DNA of 7,515 bases from DASSHC01 sp035693105 (lineage in GTDB: Bacteria > Chloroflexota > Chloroflexia > Thermomicrobiales > Thermomicrobiaceae), in assembly GCA_035693105.1 (NCBI GenBank), contig DASSHC010000421.1, positions 1-7,515 of the forward strand, given 5' to 3'. Shown here piece after piece: positions 5,177-7,515 of this stretch. Each line of letters begins with the position of its first letter. Position 1 is the stretch's first letter. The notes beneath the pieces are model-generated. The model did no database searches and was not told the origin of the DNA. It saw only the letters and a program-made list of their open reading frames with translations. Position numbers and translations under genes: made by a program.

Positions 5177-6244
5177 GTGTTCAACGTGGAGATCGTCGGG
5201 ACAGGATCGTATCTTCCCGGCGAGCCGATCAGCAACGAGCAGCTCGCCGCTGTCTTCGGCCGGGAAGTGTTCTGGCTGTGCGAAATGCTTGGCGCGTGCC
5301 ATCGTCACTTCGCGATCGATCTCGACTCGCTCGCGCTTCGTCCGGGTGAGACCAATGCGGACATGGCGACGAAGGCAGCCCAGCGAGCGCTCCTGGACGC
5401 GGAGGTCGAGCCACACTCCATCGATCTGATCGTGATGGCCACCTCCACGCCCGACTATCCCTTTCCGGCCACGGCGCTCTTCGTGCAGGAGCAATTAGGC
5501 ATTCCCTCCTGCACGGTCATGGAGTTGCGCGCCGGCTGTAGCGGCATGGCCCAGGCCTTCGTGATCGCCACCCACCTGCTGGCGGCGGGAACCGCGCACC
5601 GCGCGCTCCTCATCGGCAGCGAACTGAATTCCCCCTTCATCTCACTCGCCGATCGCACCGATCGCGGGTTCGAGAAGGACTTTCTCGTCAGCCTGGCGAT
5701 GTTCGGCGATGGCGCCGGCGCCATCGTGCTCTCGGGTGACGCCGAGCGCCGCGGCGTGCTTGATTGCGCCGCCTGGTCGATCAGCACGGGCCGCCCGCCG
5801 GGGATGATCCTCCGAACCGGCGGCGCGCTGGCGCCCGGCGGCTATCCGCGCCAGGACAGCTCGCAGGCGGGCGAGCCGATCTTCCACCACGACTACCAGG
5901 CGATCCTGACGCACGCACCGGAGCTCATCGTGTCGGCCTGCGACTGGCTGCGCGACGAGCGGGGCTACGACTTCTCGACGGTTCGCTATTTTATCGGTCC
6001 GCAAGCCAGCGGCCACCTGATCGATCTCACGGCGCGACAGCTCGATCTGCCAGCCGAACGGGTGGTCTCCGACTTCGCCCGTGCGGGTAATACCGTGTCG
6101 GCCAGCATCTATCTGGCCCTGGACCGGTTGAATCAAACGGGTCAGTTGCATCCCGATGATCGCATCGTCCTGTTGCCGGCGGAAGCGACCAAGTGGCTCT
6201 ACGGTGCCGTGGGGCTGCGCTGGACCAAGGGTGGCAAGCCGTGA
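5177..6244 (+). CDS. 3-oxoacyl-ACP synthase III-like protein (FabH-like, atypical active site)
   Basis: 355 residues, thiolase fold, slightly longer than FabH. Family marks: VEIVGTGSYLPGEPISNEQL (4-23), TSTPDYPFPATA (89-100), ELRAGCSGMAQAF (116-128) with nucleophile Cys121, FGDGAGAIVL (176-185), and RAGNTVSASIYLAL (302-315) with the active-site Asn305. The canonical PHQAN motif with the catalytic His is replaced by GPQAS (274-278), so Pro275 stands where His is expected. The CoA-contacting WIxxRTGI motif has become WLCEMLGA (33-40), losing the Arg. FabH-type condensation uses Cys-His-Asn, so this protein may instead be an acyltransferase, a primer-loading partner or a condensing enzyme using another base. 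GTG start at 5177. The next KAS gene overlaps its stop by GTGA, so the two are coupled. It is probably part of a dedicated acyl or secondary-metabolite pathway rather than housekeeping fatty acid synthesis. Confidence 0.87.
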   Translation: MFNVEIVGTGSYLPGEPISNEQLAAVFGREVFWLCEMLGACHRHFAIDLDSLALRPGETNADMATKAAQRALLDAEVEPHSIDLIVMATSTPDYPFPATALFVQEQLGIPSCTVMELRAGCSGMAQAFVIATHLLAAGTAHRALLIGSELNSPFISLADRTDRGFEKDFLVSLAMFGDGAGAIVLSGDAERRGVLDCAAWSISTGRPPGMILRTGGALAPGGYPRQDSSQAGEPIFHHDYQAILTHAPELIVSACDWLRDERGYDFSTVRYFIGPQASGHLIDLTARQLDLPAERVVSDFARAGNTVSASIYLALDRLNQTGQLHPDDRIVLLPAEATKWLYGAVGLRWTKGGKP

Positions 6245-7497
6245 CGCCAGGAGCTGCCGTACCGAAGCGCCAGCGGGTTGTCGTCACGGGGATCGGCATC
6301 GTCAGCCCGCTCGGTGCGGCCGTCGAGGAGTTCTGGCGGGCATCGCTCGCCGGCGAATCGGGCGTGGTCTCCATCACCGACCTCGATCTCGCGAATTGCC
6401 GCACCAAGATCGGCGCCCGCGTCGCCGGCTACGACCCCGGCTGCCACTTCTCTGCCAGAGAGCTGCAACGCCTGAGCTTTACCTCGCAACTCGCGCTGGT
6501 TGCCGCTCATGAGGCGTTGACTGGTTGTGGCCTGGCCGATGATGGCTGTCGCCGCGCGGCCGCGGGTGTGATCCTCGGAACCGCGGCGGGGGTCGTGGAC
6601 GCGCTCAAACCGCTCGACCGCTACTTTTTCGAGCACAACACGATACGGGATCCCTTGACCATTCCGCGCGGCATGTGTAACGCCGCCGCTTCGAACCTGT
6701 CGATTCGCTTCGGCCTCAAAGGTCCAGTGATGACGATCGATGCGGCCTGCGCGTCGTCGGCACACGCCATCGGCTACGCCTACAACCTGATACGAACCGG
6801 AATGCTGTCGCTGGCGGTCACGGGCGGGACCGATTCTGCCATCAGCGAGCTGGTCGTCTACGGCTTTTCCTGCCTGCGGGCGCTGTCGGAACGCAACGAA
6901 ACCCCGGCCCAGGCGTGCCGGCCCTTCAGCCGTGACCGGGACGGCACGGTGCTGGGCGAAGGCGCCGGAATTCTGATCCTGGAGTCAGAGCAGTCGGCAC
7001 TCGAGCGCGGGGCGCCGATCCTGGCGGAGCTGACCGGCTACGGCGCGACCAGCGATGGTTTTCATCTCACGCAGCCCGCGCTGGAAGGGGTCAGCGAGGC
7101 GATGCGCCTGGCGCTGGCGGACGCCGGGCTGGAGGCCGCCGACATCAACTACATCAATGCCCACGGCACGGCGACGCTGGCGAATGACAAGATCGAGGCG
7201 GCGGCCATTCGTCAGGTGTTTGGGGACGCGGCCAATGACGTCCCGGTCGTTGGCATCAAGCCCGCTGTTGGCCACTCGATCGGTGCGGCCAGCGCCATCG
7301 AGTTGATCAGCTGTGTGCTCTCAATTCGTGACTCTTTTGTCCCGCCGACCCTCAACTTTATGGTGCCTGATCCTGAGTGTGATCTGGATTGCGTCCCCGA
7401 GGGAGCCAGGAGGCGCGAGATCAGGCACGCGATGAGCAATTCGTTCGCCTTTGGCGGCAGCAACGCTGTGTTGATCGTCAGCCGCTATGCAGGGTGA
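6241..7497 (+). CDS. 3-oxoacyl-ACP synthase II (FabF-like ketosynthase)
   Basis: 418 residues, typical KAS II length, two-domain thiolase fold. It starts VVVTGIGIVSPLG at residues 13-25. The catalytic set is complete: nucleophile Cys170 in TIDAACASSAHAIGYAYN, His308 in INAHGTATLAND, Lys340 and His345 in GIKPAVGHSIGAASAIEL, and the C-terminal glycine-rich NSFAFGGSNAVLIV loop. It condenses malonyl-ACP with an acyl-ACP. The chosen GTG start at 6241 overlaps the KAS III TGA (GTGA), giving translational coupling; a frame-open ATG at 6193 lies inside KAS III and lacks support. Linkage to an atypical KAS III rather than to fabD/fabG/acpP within view suggests a specialised pathway, in the manner of ketosynthases in aryl polyene-like or other type II PKS/FAS clusters, though no cluster type can be named from two genes. 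Confidence 0.92.
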   Translation: MTPGAAVPKRQRVVVTGIGIVSPLGAAVEEFWRASLAGESGVVSITDLDLANCRTKIGARVAGYDPGCHFSARELQRLSFTSQLALVAAHEALTGCGLADDGCRRAAAGVILGTAAGVVDALKPLDRYFFEHNTIRDPLTIPRGMCNAAASNLSIRFGLKGPVMTIDAACASSAHAIGYAYNLIRTGMLSLAVTGGTDSAISELVVYGFSCLRALSERNETPAQACRPFSRDRDGTVLGEGAGILILESEQSALERGAPILAELTGYGATSDGFHLTQPALEGVSEAMRLALADAGLEAADINYINAHGTATLANDKIEAAAIRQVFGDAANDVPVVGIKPAVGHSIGAASAIELISCVLSIRDSFVPPTLNFMVPDPECDLDCVPEGARRREIRHAMSNSFAFGGSNAVLIVSRYAG

Positions 7498-7515
7498 ACG
7501 TCGCGAGACGGCGGT
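7487..7515 (+). CDS. Possible start of a third operon gene (partial)
   Basis: An ATG at 7487 (reading MQGERRETA) and a GTG at 7494 that overlaps the KAS II stop as GTGA are both open to the window edge. The GTGA arrangement repeats the KAS III/KAS II junction and so suggests a further coupled gene, but no clear Shine-Dalgarno precedes either start and fewer than ten codons are visible. Nothing can be said about its product. Confidence 0.25.

Noticed and set aside
6193..6240. Upstream ATG for the KAS II gene
   Set aside because: It lies within KAS III coding sequence and adds 16 residues not found in the family; GTG 6241 with the GTGA overlap fits better.

Overview
The window is uniformly GC-rich bacterial DNA with dense, closely packed genes, frequent GTG starts and clear Shine-Dalgarno sites. 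The gene types and a dispersed inverted repeat (3938-4053) would fit a high-GC bacterium such as a member of the Chloroflexota (Thermomicrobia-like). That placement is inference only; no marker gene is present.

Layout. Five complete genes and one partial gene lie on the minus strand, in transcription order: an AroM family protein (4768-4085), a TIGR04282-type nucleotidyltransferase/glycosyltransferase (3910-3233), a TIGR04283-type GT2 glycosyltransferase (3230-2550), a DoxX-like four-helix membrane protein (2443-1889), a flippase-like membrane protein of the lysylphosphatidylglycerol synthase TM family (1882-740), and a PF03773/DUF318-type permease that runs off the left edge (597-1). A 408-base intergenic region (4769-5176) separates this leftward set from a rightward operon. 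That operon holds a divergent ketoacyl synthase III (5177-6244) and a ketoacyl synthase II (6241-7497) overlapping it by GTGA, and perhaps the first codons of a third gene at the right edge.

Most important observation. The permease frame is interrupted by one in-frame TGA at minus-strand 222-220, exactly where, as I recall the family, the first Cys of a CTCC motif stands. The frame then stays open for 73 codons to the window edge and encodes obvious family sequence. Immediately 3' of the TGA the RNA can fold into a stem of about 13 bp with a bulged base and a GGUC apical loop, at a spacing close to that of the E. coli fdhF SECIS. I therefore read the gene as a likely selenoprotein (UTCC in place of CTCC). 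A conventional annotation would call it a 125-residue truncated protein.

How the genes may work together. TIGR04282 and TIGR04283 are sister families named for their neighbourhood with arsenosugar biosynthesis genes. Together with a flippase-like protein, a DoxX-like protein and a soft-metal/metalloid-type permease, they suggest a membrane-associated sugar or glycolipid module, possibly tied to arsenic or another thiophilic element. The rightward ketoacyl synthase pair looks like the start of a dedicated acyl-chain pathway. Its KAS III lacks the usual catalytic His, and its start region is packed with inverted repeats that could control translation.
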